Assembly: GCA_951799405.1 (NCBI GenBank)
Contig: OX637339.1
Span: 17,360,001 to 17,424,000 of the forward strand
From: Agapetus fuscipes
Lineage: Eukaryota > Arthropoda > Insecta > Trichoptera > Glossosomatidae
Direction of reading: 5' to 3'
DNA length: 64,000 nucleotides
The notes below the pieces were generated by a model that worked only from the letters and a program-made list of their open reading frames with translations, did not search any database and was not told where the DNA came from. A program made the translations under genes and the position numbers. This document shows, piece after piece, positions 32,351-43,425 of the stretch; position 1 is the stretch's first letter; the number at the start of each line of letters is the position of its first letter.

Positions 32351-32645
32351 TGAAACACAGAAAGATGGACTAAGAAAGTGCATGCAGAGATGTGAAAAAG
32401 AAGGAAAAGGAAGACGAAGAAAAGTATATCTTGATCAGATTGGAGAATTTATGAAAAAATGTATTGGACAAAGTGAATGTAAAAGGAGGAATTATGTATA
32501 AAGGAGATGATTGATATGAATAAATTAAAGTAAATTAGAAATGCAATGATAGGAAGCAATGGAGGCAACTCTGCAGAGGCTTTAGCCACTTCTAGCGGAT
32601 AGGTAAAAAAAGTAACAGTTACAGTTACTCGGAGTGAGATAAAAT
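32351..32645 (+). mobile_element. RTE-alpha LINE 3' fragment
   Basis: aaaggaagacgaagaaaag ... cttgatcagattggagaatt corresponds to GRPRKVWMDQISEI; ends agttacagttac. Confidence 0.7.
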
Positions 32646-32696
32646 TTATGGTTTAGCAACAGCAATCAAAGTATTTTCTTTTATATTGTTTTCCAT

Positions 32697-32933
32697 TACT
32701 TGACCACCCATACTGTAAAAAATGGTTCACTTTGCCAATGTCACCCCTGTTTCAGGGAAAGTCGGCAAGAGTTACAGGGCTTATGTCCATTTGAGAATTG
32801 GGTTTTTAATATAATATTGTATGTAGGTCCACATGCGGCATGTGTGAGCGCGAAATTATGCGTGTCTGCTTGTGGGAATGCATTTAATATGAATCTCAAA
32901 TGATACATATCCTTGCAGCTTAGATTTAGATTT
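32697..32933 (+). repeat. family A copy
   Basis: Lacks the first ~28 bases; a small ATAATATTGTAT duplication in the middle. Confidence 0.85.
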
Positions 32934-33342
32934 TTTTTTATTAAATTGAAAAAAGCTACAAATATTGTGTTTAAAATTTTTTTTTAAAAACATATGGTCT
33001 TTGAAAATCTACCTTTTCTGATATTTCTACTACTAAGCAATCCTTTGTATGATTTTTTTCATAGAAACAATACAAAATTAATAAAAAAATATACAAAACC
33101 TTTTAAAATATAAAATTTGTATTTTTTTAAATGTTTGATTACTGTGAATTTACCATTTACTTTTCATTAAACTTTTTAATTGATTAAAAATTTACTTCAA
33201 AAAATTTTTTCTTCAAAACACACCTGTAGATTTAATTAAACTTATTTTTATAACACATTAATATTTAACTGTCATATTCAAGCTTTTTAACACAACACAA
33301 TCACTGAATATTTTTTTAAACGAAGTAAGAAATTATTTTTCG
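32934..33342. other. very AT-rich, nothing recognised
   Basis: Long A/T runs and no recognisable motif. Confidence 0.4.
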
Positions 33343-33610
33343 ATAATCTTTAATATTTTAGTGGTAGGCTAACAATAGAAAATTACACTCAACAGCCATA
33401 CAACAACAAAAAAAAACAACATGCGTGTAAGTAATTTCAAATATCGAACGTTTTTTTGTAACTCGCCACACTAACTTTAATTTTCGAATGTCTACTCCAT
33501 TTGTTTTGTTTTGTTCGAAATTTAAATATTTCGTTTGACTTTGTTAATTTTTTTTCCCGCGAATTTTCCTGTCAGAATCGTCATGTTCATTTTGTTTTAG
33601 AGGTTAGAAA
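33343..33610. repeat. local duplication J, copy 1
   Basis: 268 bp nearly identical to 35144-35409, same orientation; ends ttttagaggttagaaa. Confidence 0.85.
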
Positions 33611-33899
33611 TGGCGGCCGACTTGACTATTTGAACGCTAAAGTTCAACTGAAGTATTGTGGCTTATAGAACAAACATTTTGCCCGTTTCATTAGCGTACC
33701 AACGTGTATCTATCTGAACGGAAATTTCACATGTTATGTTCGTTCAAATCAATTGAATTACGAAAAATATAGTTTTATCATATTCTGGTATTCTTAATCG
33801 GATCTTACTGGTGATTTAAATTTGAAGTCTTGTATTATATCTCTGAAACCTTTATTTTAAATAAATTGAAAAAAAAGCTTCTCTAATTTCTTAGTACAT

Positions 33900-34138
33900 C
33901 GCTGCCTTAGTTCTTGTTTATCGTATACGCCATTGAGAAAATTTTACATGAGCAATGTTTGCATTTGTACTGGATTTGTGTCTTATGAAAACAAGAAATT
34001 TATATTAAAAATATTTAAAAGAACTCTCACATTATCGAGTTTTACGGTTTTTCTTAGCCCAGATTGTGTAAAATTTGATTCTGAAAAAGTCATATTTGAC
34101 AAGATTGGCGTATACGATAAACAAGAACTGGGGGAGCG
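33900..34138. repeat. MITE family H, copy 2
   Basis: 239 bp; same TIRs as copy 1; 4-bp duplication ACAT at 33896-33899 and 34139-34142. Confidence 0.85.
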
Positions 34139-34154
34139 ACATATCAAAATATAA

Positions 34155-34706
34155 CGCAACTAAAACAATTAAGCTACACATATAGTGCAACTTTCTGCCG
34201 CGTTATCCCCGAAGGGTAATTCGCAAATGGAGATTGGAACCTTTTTTTTTACAGGTAAGGGTAAGGTTTCACTTTGCCAATGTCACCCCTGTTACAGGTA
34301 AGAACGGCAAGAGTTGCAGGGTGTATGTCCATTTGAGATTTGGTTTTTATGTTGTAGGTTCACATGAGGCATGTGCAATCGTGAACTTGTACGTGCCTGC
34401 TTGTGGGAATGCATGTAATGTGAATCTCCAATGTAACATATCTTTGCAACTTAGATTAGATTAGATTACTGATAAGGGGGCAGGTCTTACGCCTATCACT
34501 TAAGTTGAAATGGGGGTTTCCCAGAGCTCCTGAGATAGCTGGTACTCATTTCTTGTGAAAGCTTAGAACGACCTCGCCAGTATTTTACTATGGGCCATGA
34601 AATAAACGTCGAAATGGGAAATAATTTTTGACACCCTCAGTGGGATTCGAACCCAAGCTCTCGGCATGGAATGCAAGCACTCTACCAACTGAGATAATGA
34701 CCGGAC
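34155..34706 (-). repeat. SINE family B split by family A
   Basis: Tail part 34155-34261 and head part 34468-34706 (box B complement gggattcgaacc, box A complement ccaactgagataa). Confidence 0.8.
34262..34467 (+). repeat. family A copy inside SINE B
   Basis: 5' truncated, tail cttagattagattagatt. Confidence 0.85.
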
Positions 34707-34714
34707 ATAAAAAT

Positions 34715-34791
34715 ATGGATGCCTTTCATTATTCCTCTTTCAAGTTCGCCTGTCATTCTTCCATCTTTTTCAAACTTACCTCCTAACGGGG
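34715..34791 (-). mobile_element. RTE-alpha LINE scrap
   Basis: attattcctctttcaagttc ... tcaaacttacctcct corresponds to the GSKFEANGKMTKELEKR coding segment. Confidence 0.55.
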
Positions 34792-35024
34792 CTATTCTTA
34801 GACTTTTTAGTCATCGGTTGAGCCCACGCTTTGATAAACTAATGATGCAATTGTATGAAGACCTGTCAATCCAAGATGGCCGCAAGTGAACAGCTGATTT
34901 GTCTTCATACAAATATTACAAAATTCGGTAGGTAAGAATGACCGTGCTGATGAAACTTCCAGCGTAGGCACCATTAGTTTTTCAAAGCGTGGGCTCAACC
35001 GACGACTAAAATGTCTAAGAATAG
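34792..35024. repeat. MITE family G, copy 1
   Basis: TIR CTATTCTTAGAC plus about 30 further matching bases (gtcggttgagcccacgcttt); 233 bp. Confidence 0.8.
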
Positions 35025-35143
35025 ACCCGTAAAAGTATATTAACTCATTCAGCCACGCATGCAGTATTTGTACGCGCGAACTTACACGTGCCTGTGTATA
35101 AGCATGCTTTTAATATGAATTTTAAATATTAATTAATAATAAA

Positions 35144-35409
35144 ATAATCTTTAATATTTTAGTGGTAGGCTAACAAACGAAAATTACACTTAACAGCCAT
35201 ACAAAAAAAAAAAAACAACATGCGTGTAAGTAATTTCAAATATCGAATGTTTTTTTGTAGCTCGCCACACTAACTTTAATTTTCGAATGTCTACTCCATT
35301 TGTTTTGTTTTGTTCGAAATTTAAATATTTCGTTTGACTTTGTTCAATTTTTTTCCCGCGAATTTTCCCGTCAGAATCGTCATGTTCATTTTGTTTTAGA
35401 GGTTAGAAA
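35144..35409. repeat. local duplication J, copy 2
   Basis: See 33343. Followed by ttgtgaaccaccaaatcct, a D-type signature in reverse. Confidence 0.85.
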
Positions 35410-35796
35410 AAATATTGTGAACCACCAAATCCTAAAAAATATTGAATTTTAAATGTTTATTTATATGTGGAACATAGATTATAGATTATATACATAAACT
35501 TTTACTTAAAGTTTAGCATTTAGCGTAAGCTAAGCTCCATGTCTGTGAAAACAAATGGGTTCCATTCGTCAAATGCGACCTCTTTAAGAACAAAGTTGCA
35601 TATAACATTATACAAATTATGCTTACTGCAGTTTACTGGAAATCAGATGGAAAATTTATGCAAATTTACCGGTACGCCTCTGACGTCTATTTTCTACAAC
35701 CTACATACCTTTGTACCTACATATATTTTCTTATATACTAAAATTCAGCAAACGTTGTTTTGTCTCTTCATTATCTTATTTTAAATAAACTCAACA
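35410..35796. other. intergenic, nothing recognised
   Basis: Open frames here are short and lack domains or splice context. Confidence 0.4.
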
Positions 35797-35873
35797 CGTC
35801 CGGTCGATGGCTCAGTAGGTAGAGTGCTTGCATTCCAAGCCGCAGGCTGGGGTTCGTTCTCCCCCAAGGGTGT
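35797..35873 (+). repeat. SINE family B head
   Basis: gtccggtcgatggctcag with box B ggttcgttctc degraded; cut by a family A copy; tail-like sequence resumes at about 36325. Confidence 0.75.
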
Positions 35874-36123
35874 CTAATCTAATCTAATCTAAGTTGCAAA
35901 GATATTTAACATTGGGGATTCACATTAAATGCATTCTCACAAGCAGACACGTTCAAGGTCGCGCTTGCGCATGCCGCATGTGAACCTACAATATAAAAAC
36001 CAAATCTCAAATGGACATGCACCCTGGAACTCTTACCGACCTTCCCTGAAACAGGGTGAAATTGACAAAGTGAACCATTTTCTACAGCATGGGTGGTCAG
36101 CCGCATACCAACCTATAAGTCAA
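35874..36123 (-). repeat. family A copy
   Basis: Full length; tail ctaatctaatctaatctaag. Confidence 0.9.
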
Positions 36124-36324
36124 TCATTCCATTCTGAGAATTAAAATAGTGAGGCCGGAATATTTTTAAATTTGGATTTTTTTCTCAACGAGCAAGCGCC
36201 AGTCTTATATGTAACCAATAAATAAAAATTGTACGCCTTTTCCCTAGCAACCCGGCGGGGTGACGAACACAATTTTGTCTACGTCAATTCACGTGCCGAC
36301 CTCATTCACATGAAATGACAACTC

Positions 36325-36430
36325 GCGCCCTCGGGAGCTGGAAAACCTCCACTTCAGGTAAAGTGCTTGGAGTGGAGTAACTCCGGCCACGTTACTTGTA
36401 AAAATACATATGTTCTATACTCCACACTTG
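36325..36430 (+). repeat. SINE family B tail fragment
   Basis: gccctcgggagctggaaaac to ttacttgtaaaaatacat. Confidence 0.65.
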
Positions 36431-36880
36431 CGTTGGATTCTGAAATTCATCATCATTAAAATACTTACTCATATTATTATAATTAAATCTATAACAAAAA
36501 TTCTTCGATCGGTTCCATATAAGCATCAGATATCAATCATTGAGGTTTTTCCATACCACAATATTAATTGGACTTTTTGGGTGGTAACAAAAATTAAACA
36601 GGTGGGTTTGAAAAAAGTGGCATTGATTTTTTTTTTATATTCGTGTTGATTTGAATCAAAAATAAATGTACACACCCCTTTCTCGGATATTGATTTTCCC
36701 ATTTTTTTAGTTTTTTTTGTTTTCTTTTGTAAAAAAATATTTAAATTGCTTTCAAAGGCAGTGACTGTAATATTGTCACCATTCCACTAAAATTCCCCCG
36801 GTGCTTGATTTGCTAATCTACCATTTGATTAAAAAATGACCTGTCAATGAAGTTGTCTTAAAAATCACATTCTACACAAT
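36431..36880. other. AT-rich, nothing recognised
   Basis: An open frame at 36410-36649 is built from low-complexity ATT runs. Confidence 0.4.
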
Positions 36881-37130
36881 CAGTTCCCTTAGTGCGAGTT
36901 GCAAAACTTGAGAAAAGTAAAGTTTACGGAAAATATTAAAGAGTGATTTCTCCCAAAATCTGCCGTTTTTGTTTCTTACACTTTATGGTCTTAGCAAAAG
37001 AGTTACAGTGATGAAGAAAATCAAGTTCAAACAAACAAAAACGGCAGATTTTGGGGGAAATCACTCTTTAATAATAATTGCCGTAAACTTTACATTATTC
37101 AAGTTTTGCAACTCGTACTAAGGGTACTGA
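36881..37130. repeat. inverted repeat element I
   Basis: Arms of about 95 bp (36881-36973 and 37033-37130) complementary with few mismatches: cgagttgcaaaacttgag, aatctgccgtttttg. A half copy lies at 43735-43815. Confidence 0.75.
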
Positions 37131-37270
37131 GCTAAGAAAAAAAACGTTAAACACTATAGTGTGAGAGTTGTTTTAAATATTTTTAAAATCAATTTCAGTT
37201 TCCGTCAGACACATTGGTTCAGTACGCATACAAACATTGCTCATGTGGAATTACTTTTGATGGAGATAAG
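37131..37270 (-). repeat. H-related MITE relic
   Basis: cattggttcagtacgcatac and aaacattgctcatgtgg mirror the interior of family H. Confidence 0.5.
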
Positions 37271-37311
37271 ACCAACAAGCACTAAGGGGACGTAAAGGTG
37301 GCCAGAAGATT

Positions 37312-37470
37312 GGCAGGTACCAGCACACTCGCGAGCTGGGAAACCCCCACTTCAACTGAAGTGGTTGGCGTAAGGCCGGCCTCCTTGCCGGTAAAAATAA
37401 ATACGTTCCACAAGCCACATTCAAAATCCTGCGGGTATGACGCGGCAAGAAGATACATGATATGTGATTG
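37312..37470 (+). repeat. SINE family B tail
   Basis: gagctgggaaacccccactt to gacgcggcaagaag. Confidence 0.8.
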
Positions 37471-37905
37471 ATTTTTATGGAGTCGACATGCGGCTTGTGT
37501 AAGCGTGAACCAACGCGTGTCTGTTTGTTTGAGAAAGGCTCTTTTTACCCTAAATCTTCCGTTTGTGTTTCTTACACACAGCAAAAGAGTTGCAGTGATG
37601 AAAAAAATCAAACATGTTTACAGTTTTTTTAATCTTAATTATAAAGTTTGAACAAATAATATAACTTAAGAATTGTCACCACAAAAAAATATTGAAAAAA
37701 CACGTTTTTGCACATTTGTAGTTACTTCTCGTGTGTGCTATGTTTTGGATTTTTTTTTCTTTTTATTTACAAAACTATACATTGTTTAGTGGAAATATCG
37801 GAACAATTTTTTTATAATGTCAATAGTTTTTGAGTAAATAGAAAAAACTGAAACTACTTAATGAATTAAATTTTAATTATATCAAATAACACATTATTTA
37901 TTATG
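37471..37905. other. AT-rich, small scraps
   Basis: 37555-37605 repeats the spacer of element I (gtttcttacac ... agcaaaagagttgcagtg). Nothing else. Confidence 0.4.
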
Positions 37906-38142
37906 CTATTCTTAGACATTTTAGCCGTCGGTTGAGCCCACGCTTTGACAAACTAAGTAATGAAGCCAGGGCTGGAAGTCTCATCACCACGGTCATTTTT
38001 ACCCACCGAATTTTGGTAATATTTGTATGAAGATTTATCAGCTGTTCACTTGCGGCCATCTTGGATTGACAGGTCTTCATACAAATGCGTCATTAGTTTA
38101 TCAAAGCGTGGGCCAACGGACCACTAAAATGTCTAAGAATAG
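37906..38142. repeat. MITE family G, copy 2
   Basis: 237 bp; same TIRs as copy 1, but the interior (caagatggccgcaagtgaac in copy 1) is inverted relative to it. Confidence 0.8.
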
Positions 38143-38612
38143 CACCGTTATAGTTTAAATGGATAAAAGTGTCAAAACAAGAAGAAGAAAACAGATGTGA
38201 CGGATCAATCTAGAACAAAATGGTTAAAAAAATAATCAAATTATCGACGTTGTTTGAACGTCTCATTCCCGAATCTAGGTCTCGAAAAGGTGCGTCATTA
38301 GTGCTTCATTACTTTGTGGCCCGGAAAAATTTCAAGCTTCCAATAATTGTGTTTGCGTTCATCGTTACGTATTAAAGAAGAAAACAGCCTAAATGTCAAA
38401 ACGGACACGAAATGTCAACGAGCCGAAACAAAAGACAATACCTGTTCGAAATTCGAATTGATTAACCGACCATAGACTGTAAGTTTCTAGCCACCTATCT
38501 CATTTAAAAATAACTAGCCAGGTATGCGTTATAAATAACCTACCACGTGTTTTTATTTGAATAAATCTTTTTCATCTTTTTTTAACCCAATATCAGAAAT
38601 CATAGTTCCATG
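38143..38612. other. intergenic, nothing recognised
   Basis: No recognisable exon or repeat. Confidence 0.35.
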
Positions 38613-38615
38613 GGG

Positions 38616-38848
38616 TTTTCAATGTAGGTTGCTATGACGCTGACCCCCCCTCCCGTAAAAAAATAGTTCAATTTGCCGATGTCACCCCTGTTTCATGCAA
38701 GATCGGCAAGAGATGCAGAGTTTAGGTTAATTTGAGATTTGGGTTTTTGTTGTGTGTTCACATTCGGCAAGTGTAAGCGAGGACTAATACGTGTCTGCTT
38801 ATAGGAATGCATTAAAGTATATTTTTGCAACTTAGATAATATATTATA
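38616..38848 (+). repeat. family A copy, diverged
   Basis: gccgatgtcacccctgtttc and atttttgcaacttaga. Confidence 0.7.
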
Positions 38849-38909
38849 TTGTGACTAGGTATATATGAAAAGGACAAGCTTACTAGAATTGACCCAGCAC
38901 GTTAATAAA

Positions 38910-39215
38910 TAATAATAATAATGCAATATTTTTATAGCGCCTTTTCATGACTCTTGGTCATCACAAAGGCGCTTGCTCATATGAGCGCGCGAACAGGTGG
39001 GTCCTCAACCCCTTTCTACAACTGCCCTCCAGATCCATTTCGCGCAGGTCATCTGGGAGGCCGTTCCATATCGTTGGAGCAGCCACCTTGAAGGCTCGAT
39101 CTCCAAAAACGGTCTTCTTTTCTCTTCTTGGAAACTCTATCCGACTGCGACATGATGCTGCTGATTGATATAGACAAAACTCTGCAATCACACGGCTGGG
39201 TCGCTAGGGAAAATT
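38910..39215 (-). mobile_element. LINE-beta RT C-terminal fragment
   Basis: Minus-strand RIEFPRREKKTVFGDRAFKV then AAPTIWNGLPDDLRE and GLRTHLF, the signature 'FGDRAF.VAGP..WN.LP..LR' C-terminus of CR1/L2-like LINEs. The 3' side ends in an (ATT)n tail. Confidence 0.75.
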
Positions 39216-39278
39216 CATAAAATATTTTGTTATTGGTTGCTTGAAACTGTTGTTTCATACTAATTTAAAAAAAAATAT

Positions 39279-39396
39279 GTCAACGACGTTACCATGTTGA
39301 AAGCACCGCTTCCCATAGATCACCGAAGTTATGCAACATTGGGCGCGGATAGTACTTGGATGGGTTACCGCTCAGGTACACCGCGTGTCGTTGGCA
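39279..39396 (+). pseudogene. 5S rRNA-like sequence
   Basis: About 118 bp matching 5S rRNA along its length: gtcaacgac start, gatcaccgaagttatgcaac (box A region), ggcgcggatagtacttggat, gggttaccgc and caccgcgtgtcgttggc at the end. Substitutions in otherwise conserved positions and lack of a terminal T run suggest a pseudogene or the head of a 5S-derived SINE. It sits directly before a tRNA-derived SINE C. Confidence 0.75.
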
Positions 39397-39400
39397 TCTT

Positions 39401-39695
39401 GGACCGGTCCGTAGTCCAGTGGCAACACTTCGGACTCGTAAATGGAAGGTTGTGGATTCGAACCCCGGCGGAGCACAAAAATATACCATTTATATTTCGA
39501 ATGTGCTCTTCGCTGAGTTGAAAAATTCATAAACCTTTACCAAAAACCGGTCATCAAAAGGTCCATCCAGCCTTACAGCAACTGGGTCTTGCTTGAGAAT
39601 TTGCGCTTTCTACAGCGACGACCAAGCTCGCAGAGGGCTCTTGAGGTGTGATATACACAAAAACAGCGCTCACCAAATAAATCATCCTAATATTA
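39401..39695 (+). repeat. tRNA-SINE family C
   Basis: Full copy: ggaccggtccgtagtccagt, box B gattcgaacccc, body, and gcgctcaccaaataaatcat. Confidence 0.85.
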
Positions 39696-40228
39696 TTATT
39701 AAATGTGACGTTTGCCCGCCAATTTCTAAATTTATTTCGAGTCCATCGTTCACGTAGAAACAAGCTATTGCTGAATCATCCAAATCCATTTATTATCGAG
39801 GGACGAACTCTTCTCGTTACCTGTAAAAATAAATAGATCACACAAGCCAACGCTACTTATATTTGTAAAAAACGCAGTCAAATTAACTTCAGAAAGCTAT
39901 TTCTTTGTTTTATTCAAGTCTGTACAAAATCAAGATCGCTTAAACCATTTTATATATTTCGCATTAAAAAATAAGTTATTCGCCCTAATAAAGAACATTG
40001 ACCTTTTTCCAGATTGAAATCTATTTATATGGGTACTTAATACGTGTAAGAATTATTTTTGCTGATTTTTTTAAGGTAATAAGAAAGATTGGCTTGGAAG
40101 ATTAAAGTTGAATAAACTTTTCATAAGCAGATGCAAAAACAATATTTTTACGGATTACTTTTGCAAGTTTATATATTTTTTATTGTGTGCCAATGTCCTA
40201 CCATTACATTTTAGTTATTTTACAATTA
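39696..40228. other. intergenic; small SINE B scrap
   Basis: ttacctgtaaaaataaatag near 39820 is a B fragment. Otherwise unassigned. Confidence 0.4.
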
Positions 40229-40335
40229 ATGAAACTCTTGCTGACCTTCCCTGAAACAGGGGGACATTGGCAAAGTGAACCATTTTTTACAGTATGGGTG
40301 GTCAGCCTCATACCAACCTATCAGTCAAGGAATGA
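40229..40335 (-). repeat. family A 5' fragment
   Basis: Intact 5' end at cctatcagtcaaggaatga. Confidence 0.8.
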
Positions 40336-40670
40336 TCTGAATGATCAGTTATCATCTGACTATTTAATTATTAAGAAATCGATCGCGTTAGATAGTGAGG
40401 ATGTCCTACGAATAATGCTCCTTCCCCACAAGTATAGAAATAGTGGCGTTGCACCAAAATATGTTTTGAAAGTCAAACTAGAGTTATTCAGTTTTCCATA
40501 CATTTCTTTGTATAGCGCCCATGAGGGTGTGCGTAAAGTGGTACACTGCAAAAGCAACCACCCTTATTGGCAAAATTTCCAGACAACGGTTGCCTAGCAA
40601 CGCGTCTGCCGATCTGTCTAGCTCGTTATTTTCAGTGGCACTTATATTGCAAATGGGCCATAGTCAAGGC
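40336..40670. other. unassigned sequence with open frames on both strands
   Basis: Frames of 60-100 codons exist on both strands but no domain, splice pattern or family match is visible. Confidence 0.35.
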
Positions 40671-40674
40671 TGTT

Positions 40675-41228
40675 TCTATTTAAGACCCTAATTCTTGTGT
40701 CCTGTCAGGTCCCTTTCTTGTGTCCTGTCATCAAAGCTATTTCTACTCTAGATTTTACTTCTTCTTCTTCTTTTTTGTGTATTCTCAGGTCCCTTTCTTG
40801 TGTCCTATCAGGTCCCCTTCTTGTGTCCTGTCAGGTCTATTTGTGTGTCCTGTCATCAAGGCTATTGCAATTTTAAATCTTAGTTCTTCTTCTTCTTTCT
40901 CATGCCCCGTCGTTTTTCGACTATTTCTACTTTAGATCGTACTACTTCTTCTTTCTCGTTTCCTGCCAGGTCTCCTTCCTGTGATCTGTCATTAAGGCAT
41001 TTTCTACTTTAGATCTTACATATTCTTCTTTTATCCTGTTGGTCCCCTTCTTGTGTCCTGTAATCAAGGCTATTTCTATTTAAGATCCAACTTCTTCTTC
41101 TACCTTCTTGTGTCCTATTCGGTCACTTTCTTGTATACTGCCAGGTCCCCTTCTTTCGCCCCCATATCAAGGCTATTTCTGCTTTAGATCCTACTTACTT
41201 TTCTTTTTATTGTGTCCTGTCAGGTCCC
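40675..41228. repeat. degenerate minisatellite, ~75-110 bp unit
   Basis: Repeated phrases gtgtcctgtcaggtcccctt, tcaaggctatttcta, ctttagatcttac and cttcttcttc recur about six times with variable spacing. Confidence 0.8.
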
Positions 41229-41768
41229 CGCGACGTTCACTATCACACGAAAGTAGGTTTCTCTGTACTGGGCAGCTTTGAACGCTCCTCCACAGTCCTC
41301 AGTCCCGTATATTCCTCAGTCTGAGAATTCTTCTCTTCCCTTCCCCTCGTCAACCCTCTATTTTTCCTTTAAAAATCAAGTGCAATATTACGTACTTCTC
41401 TCCTCTTAGCACAGATCCCAGTAAGACACCTTCCAGGCTTTGGCATTGGTCAGCAACTCCCTATCAATTCAGGATCTGTAAAGAACACTTTTGTTGGTAA
41501 CCATGTCCGTAGCATCCATCGGCGTACTCACATTTCAAAAGCTTCCAAACAGTTTATTGTGCTTACTTTGAGGGTCCATGCTCCCACACCTCAAAGAGGT
41601 ACCATTCGTGGTGGCTGACCATTCTTTGTGTAAGTTCTAAGCCCTGCAACAATAAAATAATATTTTTTTTAACCTTTAGTTAAGCCATTGTCGCAAGTTC
41701 TTCAACCGCAATGCCCTTCGGCGTCCTTCAAAACAATAGCTGTAATTTTCACTCTCATTTTTTTTTGT
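41229..41768. other. unassigned, moderately GC-rich
   Basis: No exon or element recognised. Composition differs from the neighbours, so an uncharacterised repeat is possible. Confidence 0.35.
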
Positions 41769-41769
41769 A

Positions 41770-42215
41770 ATATCGCCATCTAGAGGGGCCGTCCATAAAT
41801 TACGTCATCGATTTTGGCCGATTTTCGACCCCCTCCCTCCCTTACAATCATCCTATAGTCATTATCTAATGACCCCCTCCCTCCTCTTGCTGTAATAATG
41901 GATGAGCTTAATAATTAATAATGTTATATTACTTACATAATATTTTGTATATTTTGTAGAAATTGGTATTTACAAGAACGACGTCACTTTTGGTACTCGT
42001 ACATCATTTGCCATCATCCGCAGACCAGACTCCCCCCCCCCTTAATGCGAATGACGTAATATATGGACAGCCCCCATACAAAACTGAATAAGTGCTGGTT
42101 CACTGATTTCAGAAATCGTGGATCAAACATTCTATTGGGTGTAACTTTTCAACAGGAAAAATGACGCATTTATCTTAGAAACCCATGTTAGCTAGATATG
42201 TTACTAATTCAGTCT
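41770..42215 (+). repeat. MITE family M split by MITE K
   Basis: tatcgccatcta at the left of K; acaaaactgaataagtgctg onward at the right. Confidence 0.65.
41783..42076. repeat. MITE family K, copy 2
   Basis: Very similar to the copy at 12193. TA at 41781-41782 and 42077-42078. Confidence 0.85.
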
Positions 42216-42221
42216 TGTTTT

Positions 42222-42490
42222 GGACCGGTCCGTAGACTAGTGGTTAACACTTCTGATTCGAAAATGGAAGGTTGTGGGTTCGAATCCCAGCGGAGCACAA
42301 AAAAAAACTCTTCGCTGGGTGAACAATTCATATACCTTTACCAAAGACCGATCACAAAAGGTCCATCCAGCCTTATAGCAACGAGGTCTTGCTTGAGAAT
42401 TGACGCTTTCTACAGCGACGACCAAGCTCGCAGAGGGCTCTTAAGGTGTGATACACACAAAAACAGCGCTCACCAAATAAATCATACTAA
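42222..42490 (+). repeat. tRNA-SINE family C
   Basis: Full copy lacking about 40 bases of body; box B gggttcgaatccc intact. Confidence 0.85.
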
Positions 42491-42751
42491 AAAAAAGTCG
42501 ATACAAAAAATGAGAAAGTTCGTTGATATGTAAATAGCATTAGATAATGTCCTAATTTTGTGTGCCATGCCGAAAGATGGGCTTGGCCTAGAGCAGCTAG
42601 GTAATGCTGTGCTGGGAATTCCCAGAATATCGATTGTCCTTGGTGAGTATATAAAATGAAGACAAATCAATGGGGTAGCATGTTAACAAAGAAAATTCTG
42701 GATATTAGAATCAAAAATGAAAAAAATATATTAAAAAATTAATTAAATTAG
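42491..42751. other. unassigned
   Basis: Short; no recognisable feature. Confidence 0.35.
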
Positions 42752-42892
42752 GCTGATTTATTTGGTGAGCGCTGTTTTTGTGTGTATCACACCTCAAGAG
42801 CCCTTTGCAAGCTTGGTCGTCGCTATAGAAAGCGCCAATTCTCAAGCAAGACCCAGTTGTTGTAACAGCCTTACATGGATGAACCTTTTAAT
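42752..42892 (-). repeat. tRNA-SINE family C, 3' half
   Basis: tgatttatttggtgagcgc through acccagttgttgtaacagcc. Confidence 0.8.
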
Positions 42893-42937
42893 GTATTTGA
42901 TGTATTTTCATATATTTGTATAAATCATTTAATACTT

Positions 42938-43035
42938 ATAAATGCAGCATGTGCAAGACCGAACTTTCACGTGATGCTTGTGGGTGCGCCTTAAGTATGA
43001 TTGTTTTATGATAATATATCCTTGCAACTTAGATT
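42938..43035 (+). repeat. family A 3' fragment
   Basis: gcagcatgtgcaagacc to ccttgcaacttagatta. Confidence 0.7.
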
Positions 43036-43150
43036 AAACAAAAGGTAAGTGTTATGATTTTCGCGGGTTCCAATAAACTAAAATGCAGGGTTTTTTTTTT
43101 TCAATTTATTTCAGACACGGTTCACATACAGAATCACATTACACCTTTAC

Positions 43151-43355
43151 CATGCCGGCCTCATACCAACCACATTCATTGAAGTGGGAGTTTACAAGCT
43201 CCCGGGGAGCTTGTTTTCATTTCTTGTAGAGACTGAGTACATCTTGCCGGTATTTAATTTTGAGTAAACAACACCGAAACGGAAAATCATTTCTGACGAT
43301 CCCTTGCTCTTGGTATGGAATGCAAGCAGTCTACCAACTGAACTATCGACCGGAT
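43151..43355 (-). repeat. SINE family B, head and body
   Basis: Box A complement ccaactgaactatcgacc visible; box B decayed. Confidence 0.75.
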
Positions 43356-43364
43356 TTTTTACAA

Positions 43365-43425
43365 ACTTGATCGTCTCTCCAAAGCACCAATTCTAAAGCA
43401 AGATCCAGTTGCTGTAAGGCTGGAT
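43365..43425 (-). repeat. SINE family C scrap
   Basis: gcaccaattctaaagcaaga and gttgctgtaaggctgg. Confidence 0.6.

Noticed and set aside
36410..36649. 79-codon open frame with hydrophobic Ile-rich start
   Set aside because: Low-complexity AT-rich sequence; no supporting context.
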